NCBI RefSeq assembly: GCF_021155765.1
Contig: NC_060112.1
Location: 1,364,001 to 1,428,000, forward strand
Length of the DNA stretch: 64,000 bases
Origin: Diprion similis
Taxonomy: Eukaryota; Arthropoda; Insecta; Hymenoptera; Diprionidae
Reading direction: 5' to 3'
The notes beneath the pieces are model-generated. The model was not told where the DNA came from, ran no database searches, and worked only from the letters and a program-made list of their open reading frames with translations. The stretch's first letter is position 1. Every line of letters starts with the position of its first letter. Shown in pieces: positions 19,697 through 31,062 of this stretch. Made by a program: the position numbers and the translations under genes.

Positions 19697-22600
19697 ATGC
19701 TAAGCGTATGTCGACAAGCTGTCATCTCCGGCGGACAAAAGTGAGTCTTAACTATTACAAAAAATAGCAAAAGAAATTTGAACTATCGATAGCCCGTTTA
19801 GCAATTCTTATCAATTCAGGTTCGTCGTCGGTATATTCTCGATTGTTTCAATGCCGTCACACTCACATACCTGTTCGGTACCTGCATTCGATTTACCCAT
19901 AGCTTATACATTCGCACGTACATGCGTACTACATGCATAGGTATAGGTATATGCATGCAGAAGTGCATAATTGGCTTGAAGTGTAATAGATGTAGCCCGA
20001 TTGCACATATTCAGATAATACCGTGAAATACCGATGCTATTTCACTACGACTGATTACTGTCCCTTTTTTGTTATGCTTTATTTATTCTTTTTAAATTTT
20101 ACTAACCATACCATACTTTGGCTATCATAAATGCAGATTTCCCATCACCATGATAACTTGATCCTCAGGTGTTAAAAAGGCTAGTTATGCAATGCCTGTT
20201 GTAAATACATTACACAGCTTGGTACACTGGTTCTGCTGACACACATATGCTGAAGCGTTTTAAAATACCACGTACCAGCTACCAAGATAAACACTGATGC
20301 ATCCAATGCTGCAACCCACACTTGCTGCATCTGCAAATAATTTGCAACGCACTATTTTAAAATATATCAAATATACATATTTTTCTTCTGATTACTCTTA
20401 TAATTTTGAATCTGTAAAGGATTATTGTTCATTTTATTTGCCATATTACCAACATATTATATATATACTATGCACTTTTCATTCCAAATTCTTTGTAGGT
20501 AGAATATCCTATATGAATACTTATCGAGCAATTTATTTTCAAGTCTTATTTGGAAAATTTATCCTTGAGGTTTTTCTAAATATTGTTTTTTAAAGTAATT
20601 TGAACTTAAGTGAAGAATTTATAGCTCACCTGTTCTATCCAATATCATGTCTGTGAAATTTATTGAGAGAGTAGCAGCAGCTTGAGCATTCGGCAGTGGT
20701 CTCCAAAGTGTGAAATTCTACTAATGAACAGTCAAAGCCGATTGATAAGCCCGCAATGGTTGGCAGATAAAACTCATTGCTATCTTGAAACTCCATGTAT
20801 CAAAGTTCAAGTAGTTCAAGTAGTATGCACTGTAAACAGTTTCATTGTATTAAGCACATATTCACGTATAAGGTTGATGTAATAGACAGTGACAGCTTTG
20901 ATGGATAATTGATTTTGGAAGATATTTCTCGCTGTTTTTACCCATTTTCAAATGGCTCGATCTCATTATTTTACTGTTTCTTCTTAGAGCTGGAATACGG
21001 TCATTGTCGAGTGTCGTGCCGGTGGTATGTCCCCCGGAATTCCCATTGGAGAATGAACCTGTCCTTGGATATGAAAAAAACAGTAAAGAGCGGGCAAATC
21101 TCCAGGCTGCTCTGAAGGTTATGAGCAGCGAAGTTGAAGATGTCCCCATTGTCATCGGCTCAGAGGAATTTAGGACTGATAATTACAAGTATCAAGTCAT
21201 GGTGAGTAAGAGGAGTACCAATCAAACTTTGTTTAATGTCTAATACAATATTGTATTGAATGTAATTACATCATCTATGAAGTTTGGAATATTTTCATAT
21301 TAGAAGAAGTTACGAAATCAATTGTCATTTTGGGTTTTCAGCCTCATGATCACAAGCACAAAATAGCTAAGTTCTATTACGCGACTCCTGAGCTGGTCCA
21401 GAAAGCGATCGATGTGGCTGTGAAAACTCAGCGGGAATGGGAAAGATGTCCAATTGAAAAACGGCTTGAAATTTGGCTAAAGGCTGCCGAACTAATGCAG
21501 AATAAGTACAGACAGAATTTAAATGCAGCTACTATGCTTGGACAGAGCAAAACCGTTATCCAAGCCGAAATTGACAGCAGCGCTGAGCTGATAGACTTCT
21601 TTAAAATAAATGGATACTTTGCCAAAGAGGCTATAAAGTACAAACCGATTTCACCAGATCCCAAGGAAACTCTGAACTCAATGAGGTATAGAGGTATGGA
21701 TGGATTCGTCGCTGCAATTTCTCCCTTCAACTTCACCGCTATTGGGGGTAATCTTAGTTACACACCGGCACTTATGGTAAGCATTTTTATTTTGGTCCAA
21801 TCCCATAAAAGATGGCGTTTCACGTCACAAATAGTGTAAATACGAGTGAACTCCATTGGAAATAGCTGTTGGCATATTCTTAAGAGAAATACATGTTTTC
21901 CAATTATTCTATTCTTTGCTTAGGGTAATGGCGTTTTGTGGAAGCCATCCGACACTGCGCTACTCTCCAATTGGTGGATATTCAAGATCTGCAAAGAAGC
22001 TGGGGTGCCTCCAGGAGTTGTAAATTTCATTCCGTGCGATGGCCCGGTATTTGGAGATACGATAACTGCGTCCCCATACCTTTCCGGTATTAATTTCACT
22101 GGCTCCGTGCCGACATTCAACAGGCTTTGGACCCAGGTCGGAAATAACATAAACAAATATAAGAATTATCCAAAAATGATCGGTGAATGCGGTGGAAAAA
22201 ACTATCACTTTGTTCACCCAAGCGCTGATATTACCACCGTCGTTAATGGCACTATCAAAAGCGCATTTGAATATAACGGACAGAAGTGTTCGGCATGTAG
22301 TAGGATGTATGTTCCTCAATCTCTATGGGGAAAGGTGAGATATCAAAGTATAATTCTTTACTTATTATTAATTCAATTACATGTTTGGATTCAAACATTT
22401 TGCAGATCATTATTTTATACTCTGATCTTTTGAGGATTTTAGTACTTAAATTGTAATTTATTATATTTGTGATGCTACGTTAGATTATTATGTACATTAT
22501 CTCTTACGAAAGTATTGAACATATCTAGATCAAGGAAGGTCTTCTCGAAACCCGTGACAAATTGAAAATTGGGGACGTTCAAGACTTCACTTCGTTTACC

Positions 22601-23363
22601 TCGGCTGTAATAGACAAAAATGCATTTAAGAGAATAACTTCTTACATCGAGCATGCGAAATCCTCAAATACCACCGAAATAATTGGAGGTGGTACTTATG
22701 ATGATTCGTAAGTTGTTATTGCCAGATATTTGATCGTTTTCACCGTTATTATTATGTTCCACCCAGATGCATCATTGTTCTCATTATTTTCAGACAAGGT
22801 TACTTTGTCCAACCAACGATCATTGTGTCTAAGGATCCTAAGGACAAGCTGATGACTGAGGAAATCTTCGGCCCTGTTCTAACAATTTACGTATACAAAG
22901 ATGCGGATCTTGAGACAACCCTGAAATTGATTGAGACTTCAACACCGTATGCACTGACAGGAGCAATATTTTCCAAAGACCTGTGAGTGATGTTTGGGCA
23001 GGTTTTTTTTTGGATATTGTGTAATACTGAAATCAGTAATCTTGCACAACATTCTAATCCCCCGATCACTGTGTCAGTTATCGAGCTTTCTCCCGTAACA
23101 TATTCCAATCGTAGATCAATGTTTGCAGAAAGTGGGCTCGATATGCTTTAGACGAACTAAAGTATACGGCAGGAAACTTCTACATAAACGACAAATCGAC
23201 AGGATCTGTGGTAGGTCAGCAACCGTTCGGCGGAAGTCGGATGTCTGGTACAAATGACAAAGCTGGCGGGCCTCATTACGCCCTACGTTGGGCTTCTCCG
23301 CAGGCCATAAAGGAAACGTTCGTGCCTCAGACGACCTACGACTACAACTATATGCGATCTTAG
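19697..23363 (+). CDS. P5CDH: Delta-1-pyrroline-5-carboxylate dehydrogenase, mitochondrial (ALDH4A1)
   Basis: NAD-dependent aldehyde dehydrogenase of the mitochondrial matrix; it oxidises glutamate-gamma-semialdehyde/P5C to glutamate, the last step of proline breakdown. Coding exons: 19697-19740, 20988-21201, 21342-21776, 21924-22334, 22529-22707, 22794-22982, 23129-23363; 568 aa (human 563). The first ~25 residues (MLSVCRQAVISGGQK...) are basic and hydroxylated with no acids, as for a matrix targeting peptide. Seen: the NAD-site segment SPFNFTAIGGN, then WKPSDTA, the catalytic Glu in GECGGKN (about residue 319), the catalytic Cys in GQKCSAC (about 353), EEIFGPVLTIY and QQPFGGSRMSGTNDKAGG. 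Nothing essential is missing. Intron 1 is 1.25 kb and holds no recognisable gene. Confidence 0.97.
19741..20987 (+). other. First intron of P5CDH
   Basis: A 1.25 kb intron separates the targeting-peptide exon from the body of the enzyme. It is AT-rich, with an open but unrecognisable 98-codon frame at 20297-20593. I see no element or nested gene in it. Confidence 0.5.
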
Positions 23364-23594
23364 ATGCGTGTTCAAGGCATAATAAGAAGCGTATAACGGA
23401 TCGTTTATTAAGAATCGACCGTTATTCCTGTGATGTGGAAGGAAGCCAGGATAGTATTAAAAATTGACCATGATGACGATTAGGGAGCGCGTTTAATTCT
23501 GAGTTGATAAAAGGTAAATTTTGACAAAAAACAACAATGCGTTGTGTACAAGATTTAACGCAAAAACACAATTTCCTAGTCCAATTTGAATATA

Positions 23595-23600
23595 AATAAA
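23595..23600 (+). terminator. Probable poly(A) signal of P5CDH
   Basis: AATAAA about 230 bases after the stop codon. A second AATAAA at 24217-24222 could serve a longer 3' UTR. Confidence 0.45.
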
Positions 23601-24299
23601 ACGCTGTTCTACTTATCTATCGAATCTCAAGAGGATTCAAGGTTTATCTTAGAAAATTATTTTCCAATTTCTTTTTTCTCTCGAAAAAAAAGATCCTTGA
23701 ATTGATGGCTCAGGTTGCTGTAGCAAACATAGATGCTTAAACAAAGACTACCACGTCACTATATTAAGAACGAATATATTCTTAATATTTTCATCAAAGA
23801 TTAATATCATCATCATGTCTTAGGACAATACGAATGAATAGTCTTAAATGTTTACGATACGGTGCGAGATAAAGTTGGTATTTCATTCTTAGTATTCTAC
23901 GAGCATATCAATTTGTATTCATGATTGTTTCGTCGTAATTTATTATGTAAAGTTGTCATATTTGAATTATTCAAGTTATGGCAGAGAAGTTGATTAGATA
24001 TTTTTTCAATGGATACTTGGATATATCAGAGTTGAAGAGATTTATTACAATTTTGTAATCGTGAACTGAATATGGATAATAGTAACAACAAAGTATATGT
24101 ATGCATACATATATATATATGTATATACTTACATGTGTGTATATTACGATATGCACCGTATAATGCTGATGTAGTGGCTAATGTTCGGATGTTATTTATT
24201 CTATTTGTAAAATAGCAATAAAGTGTAAAAACGATTAACTATAATGACTGCAATAATTATTGTATATTTTATTTGCTCATGCCTACATTCATTGTTATA

Positions 24300-24475
24300 A
24301 TATATAGGGTGAGTATCGAGAGTGGGAGGGTCTTAGTCGACACGAAGGCATATCCCTTCAGCTAATCGACGGTCAGAGCAATTGCGTCAATCTGTGATCG
24401 TGACGAGAGAAGGATACTCAATTTTTTGTCACAGGGAAGAAGTATCAACAATGACTAATCAGGCTAACGTGTTTA
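24300..24475. mobile_element. Diverged partial copy of the 27601-27886 MITE
   Basis: The left end (GTATCGAGAGTGGGAGGGTC...) matches the terminal repeat of the element at 27601-27886 with several changes. The right part (AACAATGACTAATCAGGCT) matches that element's interior as its reverse complement. It therefore looks like an older copy inserted in the opposite orientation. The far end is not clear. Confidence 0.45.
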
Positions 24476-24587
24476 TTATTAATAGATCTCTGAATAAACG
24501 TTGCGCGGATCTCTGCTGATCGCAAGAGCTTTCGATCAGACTCATCAAAATGTAGTAGGGGAACTGACTTTGATTACATCGGCATGC

Positions 24588-25087
24588 ACACAAAAAAACG
24601 TGGTCTGTACCAAAGACTAGACCCATGAATTTCTATTTATTTTGACGTGCTGAATACGATTCCGAGGTTAAAAATGATTTTAGACACATCATTTTTTTAA
24701 ACATTAAAAAGCCACCCTTAAAAACGGAAAATTCACCATCAAGGGTATCAACATTAGGAAGCCGACTGAAAATTCCTGCAAGATCCAATCTTTATGTAAA
24801 ATGACGCACTAAGACCGAATCCGGAGTAAGGAATGCTTCAAGCACGCCTTTTTTTTAATATTAAAAAGTAAAAAAAAAAAACTGGAGTCAGCGCATCTAA
24901 TTACATACAGATTAGATATTACATTCATTTTCAGTCGGTTTCCTAATGCTGATCCCCTTTATGGCAAATTTTCCATTTTTAAGGGTGGAGTCATTTTTAA
25001 CCCCGGATTCGGATTCAACATGTCAAAATACATAAATATTCATAGGTCTATTCTTTGGTACAGAGCACTTTTTTTTCTTTGTGTACC
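24588..25087. mobile_element. Inverted-repeat (foldback/MITE) element, ~500 bp
   Basis: Left arm 24588-24777 and right arm about 24935-25087 are imperfect reverse complements. Matching landmarks are GTACCAAAGACTAGACCCAT on the left with its complement near 25045-25065, and the CATTAGGAAGCCGACTGAAA block. The loop between them is ~155 bases with no coding sequence. The arms differ by small gaps and substitutions, so it is not recent. Confidence 0.7.
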
Positions 25088-26332
25088 GGTGTTATCAATC
25101 GCGAGATTGGTACCGTTTATCATCTGAAGAGTTGTGCACGTGCAATGGCTGCCGAAAAACGTAGGTTCGAGGAAAACGCGTTTCAAGGGTTGAATGAAAT
25201 TATTGATACACACTGGTAGTCATCCAATTAGCCGGTCCATAAATGGCTGTTTTTGTGTCTCGAAGCGGAGTGATGATGATTCCGATGACGGAATATATTA
25301 GGGACACGCGCGGCTCATCTCGACAGGAGCCGCAGCTGCACCTGGATCACGCTCGCCGAGCGTACTTCTTATATTTTCTATAACTCGGCTATAAATTTTA
25401 CAATTATACGTTTACGATACACGTTTCTCGGGTTTTAATTAGTCTGAAAAGGATAAGGCAAATCGATTCTGAGACGAGATTGTTTGCTGAAAAAAGTGAG
25501 GCTAACCTCTAGATTTTCGCTGAATTATTTGACGGTTTTGAATAATGCTGGAATCGATTCGTCAAAGTCGTGTCTGAATACGCTGCGAGAAACGAATCAA
25601 GAGTTACAGCGATAGAGCGAAAATTTTTTTTCGTAATTTCTCGGCTGCTGATCCTACGATGTTCGAGATACCATTTTTTGTTTCTTGGTGGTCTAAATAT
25701 TCTGGAATCTAGCAAATTGATTCTGAGATGAATAGAATTTTAGTTCCAAAAGTCGCAAAAAAGGAAGGCCAACCCTTTGGGTCTGTATCGTGAAATTTTG
25801 GCAGATTTGCAAGAAGACTAAAATCAATTTACTCACAATCGGATCCTACGTCACCCAATAAAATGTCTTTCTAACATGATATTCGAAACTTATAATCTAG
25901 AAAAGGAGTACAATATCAAGGAGCAAAAGAATTTCCACAATCACATAGACTTGTGTCACATCAAATTCCGAAATTTAAGTCCTGACGCACAGTAGTGCTG
26001 AGAGTCACATGCATTTATTATCGATGTAACATTTCTATCAATATGCAAGTTATTGTCAATATAAGATTGTTAAAAACAAAAACCGAGATATCGTCATACG
26101 GAAAAGAATTTGGTCAATTTATTACTCCAAAAATCATTCCCTCGCCTTGTCTCTCGGTCCGAGAACAATGATAAAAATGCTGTTATCCCAAATACAACAA
26201 TATTATTATTGGTTAAATATTGCTAAAATATTAGAAAATGAGTGGTGATTGTATGTCAAAGCTTTTATTGCTCTACGACAAATACATAAAATGGATAATC
26301 AATTTTACATACATGTTGCGTGAAATAAAACC

Positions 26333-27300
26333 ATGGATTTTTCGTGATTTTTTCAAATTTTTACGTTTGGTGCGTCATTGTCAAAAAAATCAAAAACTGA
26401 CATTCTTAACTATTTTATGGGCACGACTTCAAGATAAGGGCACAGCTAGATAGGCCGGTCAAAAGTGCCTTTTCACCACACGATTCGCGGACTAAATTTC
26501 GTTCCGAAGCAAGTGAAATACATATTTTCACATGAAAGTTGATGACCCCTTCTTCTCGTTTTTTTTTTCGATGCGACACCTATCATTAGAAAAAATCGGC
26601 CAGAATAAAAATGTTCCTGTTTGTGGAAAAAGTGAATGAGTGAATGGAATTGTGAATACGTGATTCACTAATTTTACAAAACCACACTATGCAAATCGGC
26701 ATAGCACATGCCCTTGGAGGGCGATAGCCATGATGGCGTTCGACATGCTATCTGGAGGAGCTACACTTTGACCAATTTTCCTCCAGTAAATCATCTATCT
26801 GGAGGAGCTGCAATTTGACCAATTCTCCTTCAGAAACTCATCCATCTGGAGGAGCTACACTTCGACCAATTTTCCTCCAGAAAATCATGGCGAACGCCAT
26901 CATGGCTATCGCCCTCTAGAGGCATTTGCTATGCCGATTTGCATAGTGTGGTTTTGTAAAATTAGTGAATCACGTATGCACAATTCCATTCACTCATTCA
27001 CTTTTTCCACAAACAGGAACATTTTTATTCTGGCCGATTTTTTCTAATGATAGGTGTCGCATCGAAAAAAAAACGAGAAGAAGGGGTCATCAACTTTCAT
27101 GTGAAAATATGTATTTCACTTGCTTCGGAACGAAATTTAGTCCGCGAATCGTGTGGTGAAAAGGCACTTTTGACCGGCCTATCTAGCTGTGCCCTTATCT
27201 TGAAGTCGTGCCCATAAAATAGTTAAGAATGTCAGTTTTTGATTTTTTTGACAATGACGCACCAAACGTAAAAATTTGAAAAAATCACGAAAAATCCCAT
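26333..27300. mobile_element. Large foldback element with ~410 bp arms
   Basis: Left arm 26333-26743 and right arm about 26890-27300 are near-perfect reverse complements over ~410 bases. Examples are GGCACGACTTCAAGATAAGG on the left with its complement on the right, and GATAGCCATGATGGCGTTCG next to the centre. The ~147-base apex is occupied by three tandem hairpin units (separate entry). No transposase frame is present; open frames in the arms are mirror images of each other. It looks like a non-autonomous foldback transposon, fairly young to judge by arm identity. Confidence 0.8.
26752..26880. repeat. Three tandem 47-bp units, each a small hairpin
   Basis: Units start at 26752, 26799 and 26846, an exact 47-base period. 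Each carries a 35-base core that begins CTGGAGGA and ends TCCTCCAG (unit 2 slightly altered, TCCTTCAG), so each can fold on itself. The array sits exactly at the apex of the foldback at 26333-27300. Confidence 0.85.
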
Positions 27301-27338
27301 AATTGCAGATGTTTATACTGTAATAAGAAAAATAGCGG

Positions 27339-27381
27339 AGTTATCGCAAAACGGCTGAAAATCACGTTTTTTGCGATAACT
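27339..27381. repeat. Short perfect-stem hairpin
   Basis: AGTTATCGCAAAACG is followed after a short loop by CGTTTTTTGCGATAACT. The stem is near-perfect, just outside the right arm of the large foldback. It may be a remnant of an element end. Confidence 0.5.
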
Positions 27382-27600
27382 TCGAACAAAATGGAGGTAG
27401 AAGGCTAAAATTTGGTATGGGTCAGACATTTACGAAGAGGAAACAGTTGGTCATCAAAAGAATCCATTTGGTGAAAGGGCACTTTTGGCATGCTTATTCG
27501 GCTATGCCCTTTAATTTCCTACAAATTTGTCATTTACTTATTTTCGGCAAATTTTTGGATAAAAATCAACTTTAGTGATTTGTACCAACTCACCAGTGTA

Positions 27601-27886
27601 TACAGCCTGTTTCATTCCAAGTGTCGAGAATAGGAGGAGCTTAGTCGGAGCGAAACTACGCCCCTAACAAACGCGAGAGAGCATTGAACTCAATAAATAC
27701 CTGTGAATGAATAACAATCGGATTAGCCGTTGTTGACATTTTCTTCCTACGCTAAGATGATGTATTGTCTATTGTCGTTGTATTCCGACTGTCGATATTT
27801 TCCTAGTTGTTGATTGGCTGACGGGGCGTAGTTTAGCTCCGACTAAGCTCCTCCTATTCTCGACACTTGGAATGAAACAGGCTGTA
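27601..27886. mobile_element. MITE with ~60-bp terminal inverted repeats and TA flanks
   Basis: The ends are reverse complements over about 60 bases: CAGCCTGTTTCATTCCAAGT on the left, its complement on the right, with very few mismatches. Both CAGCCTG ends abut the dinucleotide TA, the target-site duplication of Tc1/mariner-type transposons. Total ~286 bp with no coding sequence, so non-autonomous. A diverged relative lies at 24300-24475. Confidence 0.8.
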
Positions 27887-29738
27887 TGTTATACTTACGT
27901 CGCAATGAACACTTTTCTAGATCGTTTAATTCTGTGCATATTACGATCTGGTTCTATATGATAGTATACAATGCCACAAAGATATAGAATTTGGAAAAAA
28001 AAATTCTCAATTTACATGTATTTTAGATGGTGAATCTTTTCAGGCTAAGTGAAATGAGAGCTATAACTTTCAGGGAATTTTTATTTCCACATGTTCGATA
28101 AAATTTTAGGACAGGAGTGGAAAAAAACCGTCGTCTCAAACGAAGCACCCTAGTATATGTGCATGTTTTAATTTTTTTTTAATGCGTTTCGGGCAGTAAA
28201 ATGCACACAAATACACAAAATGCTAAAGCAATTTGAGGTAATGTGCCAGTGTTTTCTGTAGCTTTTGTTAGAATTCGAGGAAATAATTTATGCAATAATA
28301 TATATTAATAACTTTATATAAAATTATCGTTTGGACTTCATTGTTTTTCTTCAGCTTAAATGACATGTGACTTTTAATTTTCAACAGATATATGTATAGC
28401 AAAGGAAATGGCAAGACAAAAGAAGTTTTCCCCCATAAAATATAGAAGACCATTACTTTTAAATAGATCTTATTTGGTAAAACTTCGTAACACTTTCTGT
28501 GATAAAAAATGTTTCGCTCGGTACAAAAAAACCTTGATAAAACCCCAACTGAAATTTCGGAATTTCATGAAAAATATCCATACGCGTTCCCGCGTAAAAC
28601 TGTGGTCTGAAAAAGTGCACGTGATAGGAGAGATTTTTTTTTGACGAGAATGGGATAATTTTGATAAGACACATGTAAATTAATTTCCTACATGTTTATT
28701 TTTACCATACGCAATGCAGTTTTACAGCGTCTTTAACATATCTTGTTCACCGAGTTTGTTTTTGCCTGCTAAAGTTTATTATGCGTATGGATATGTGTAT
28801 TGTGTACACTATTTTATGCATATAATTCTAGTATCGATTGTTCATTTTATTTTCCTGTTTTCAAGTTCTCTTTTCATACATAATATATAAATATGATCAT
28901 GTATGGTAACATATATACATACGCATATGTATATAGTTGCGAAGTCTATTTTAGGCATTATATGCATATAATTTATAATGTATTCGTGTATCACTTTACA
29001 ATAATGGTTCGTTTCTCATTCTGTTATCCAATATAATATGTGTATAATATATGTATGTATATTATACATGCTTCGTGATGCATTCTAAATGTCATTTTTT
29101 TCTTCTTTTATGAATCATTGTATATAATTTATTTTGTTTTATGTTATTACATGAATTTATTCTTAAACACAAGGCATTTTAAAGAGAAGATACCTATAGC
29201 ATTACTACTATCCCTTCTAGAACATGAACCATGTTTTTAATATCAAGTAGGGGTCATGATTCGTTGTAAACAGAAAATATCATCCTTGCAATAACAACGA
29301 ACAATAAATAGGACTGCTTTAAGAAGAGGCTATTCGCATAGAGAATCCTCGTCACATCATAAGAGGACTGCATTCAACGATTTCTCCAACCTTTGTGAAT
29401 TAGGCCGTTTTTTATTTTTTTTTATTTATATATTTTTTTTTATACATATATAGATAATTTCCTTTCAGCTAGAATCTGAAATTACAATCATCTGAGAATC
29501 CTATTAAACGTCCGTATTTATAAGAGTTATGCGATGTGTCTCAATAATTTGGGAAATTCGTCACATGAGATGTAAAATAAAATCACCGATGATTTGTTAG
29601 TCAGAAAATAGAAGCAGAGAACAGATATATGCTAGGATTTCTGAATGTCATTTTGATCTATTCAGAGTGCATTCGCAAAATATTCAACAATGGCAGTCTT
29701 CAAAATGCCTTGCATTCATGTACGTGGGCGTGTATGTA

Positions 29739-29744
<6 letters not shown>

Positions 29745-29796
<52 letters not shown>
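29745..29796. repeat. (TA)n microsatellite
   Basis: About 52 bases of nearly uninterrupted TA. Confidence 0.95.
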
Positions 29797-29797
<1 letters not shown>

Positions 29798-30299
29798 CTT
29801 ATAGTACATATACGTCTTTTATTCATTATTATATTGTATATTATATTATTTTGTTTTACCGCAGCTACGCTACAATATATGATGTATATATAGTACTATA
29901 TTTTTATCTTAATATAATATGTATACCATGACGCGTATTTATATATGTATATTTGTGTGTGTGTCTGTATATATACATATATGTGTGTGCACACCTACAC
30001 GCACACGCACAAATATACTTTATATTGCCTCGACTGAGCCCGTATTCAGAATTCAACTTCAAACCTGACAGCGAAAAATGCAATTTAGTAGTCGCATCAG
30101 AACAGCATTTCGTTTGCCCGGTTGAGTTCTAAACGAGTTGGCCTCTGCGTTCTGTGAAATCATATTTAGGATCACGTTATGCTGCTTTCATTTATAATTA
30201 TTCTGTCTGCGTGATTTTAAAAAGGGTGAAAATAATGAACAAGTTATTAACAAGACTGTATTGAATGCAGGATCAAGCGATTCATCGATATGCATACGT

Positions 30300-31062
30300 G
30301 GCATTCCACGTCAAATCAGCATACCGTATCCCGCACCTCCTTCGATTTTGATAATTTCTTAGAATGATGTTGTTATCGACCGAAACGGGTTTTGAATTTT
30401 TTACAAATTTTTTTGACAGGTGATATTTGAAAAAAAAAAAAAAAAAAAAAAAATCCAACACGATTTTTATAAATCTGAAAAAAATTCACACCGATTCTAT
30501 GATTTAAAATATGATTTTTAAACAGCACACGATAATGAGATCTCAATATTGGCTATGTTTTTCGTAAGTTTTCCGTTTTTCAATGAAGGTATTGAAGTTT
30601 TTATTTTATTGACCGTTCATAACATTCTCAAATATTGATGGATTTAAATTTATGTGAAATTTGGAAAACCAACAGGAAGGTCTGAATACAGTTAGTGCCA
30701 TTAAATTTTTTTCCGCAAATTATCGGATCATAAAAACACAACTCCAATTTCGACATGGAAAAACTGAAAAAAAAAACAACAAAAAAACGAAGAAAAAAAT
30801 AGCGACTATTTAGATCCCATTATCTTCTGGTGACTCAAAATCATATTTTGAATCATACAATCAGTTGTGAATTTTTTCGGAGTTTGACAAATGGCGTTTT
30901 CGGAATTGATTTCTCGATTTTTCTTAAATTCTGGTGGTTAAAAAAATCTGAAAAGAATTTCGAAACCCCTTTGGATCAGTAACAACATCATACTAAAAAA
31001 AAAAAAAAATTAAAATCGAACTAGGTGTGGGACATGAGCTGCCGATTTGACGTGGAATCCCC
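30300..31062. mobile_element. MITE-like element with ATTCCACGTCAAATC ends
   Basis: The ends are ATTCCACGTCAAATC...TTCGATTTT and its reverse complement, matching with scattered changes over about 50 bases. The inner flanks (ATGATGTTGTTATCGACCGA on the left, GGATCAGTAACAACATCAT on the right) also pair. The interior is AT-rich with a ~25-base poly(A) run near 30430. No transposase. Confidence 0.65.

Noticed and set aside
25441-25790. Apparent ~240-bp direct repeat (motif GATTCTGAGA)
   Set aside because: Only short patches match between the two segments, not enough to call a tandem repeat by eye.
28408-28644. 78-codon basic open frame (MARQKKFSPIKYRRP...)
   Set aside because: Rich in Lys/Arg from A-rich DNA, no family resemblance and no splice or promoter context; likely chance.
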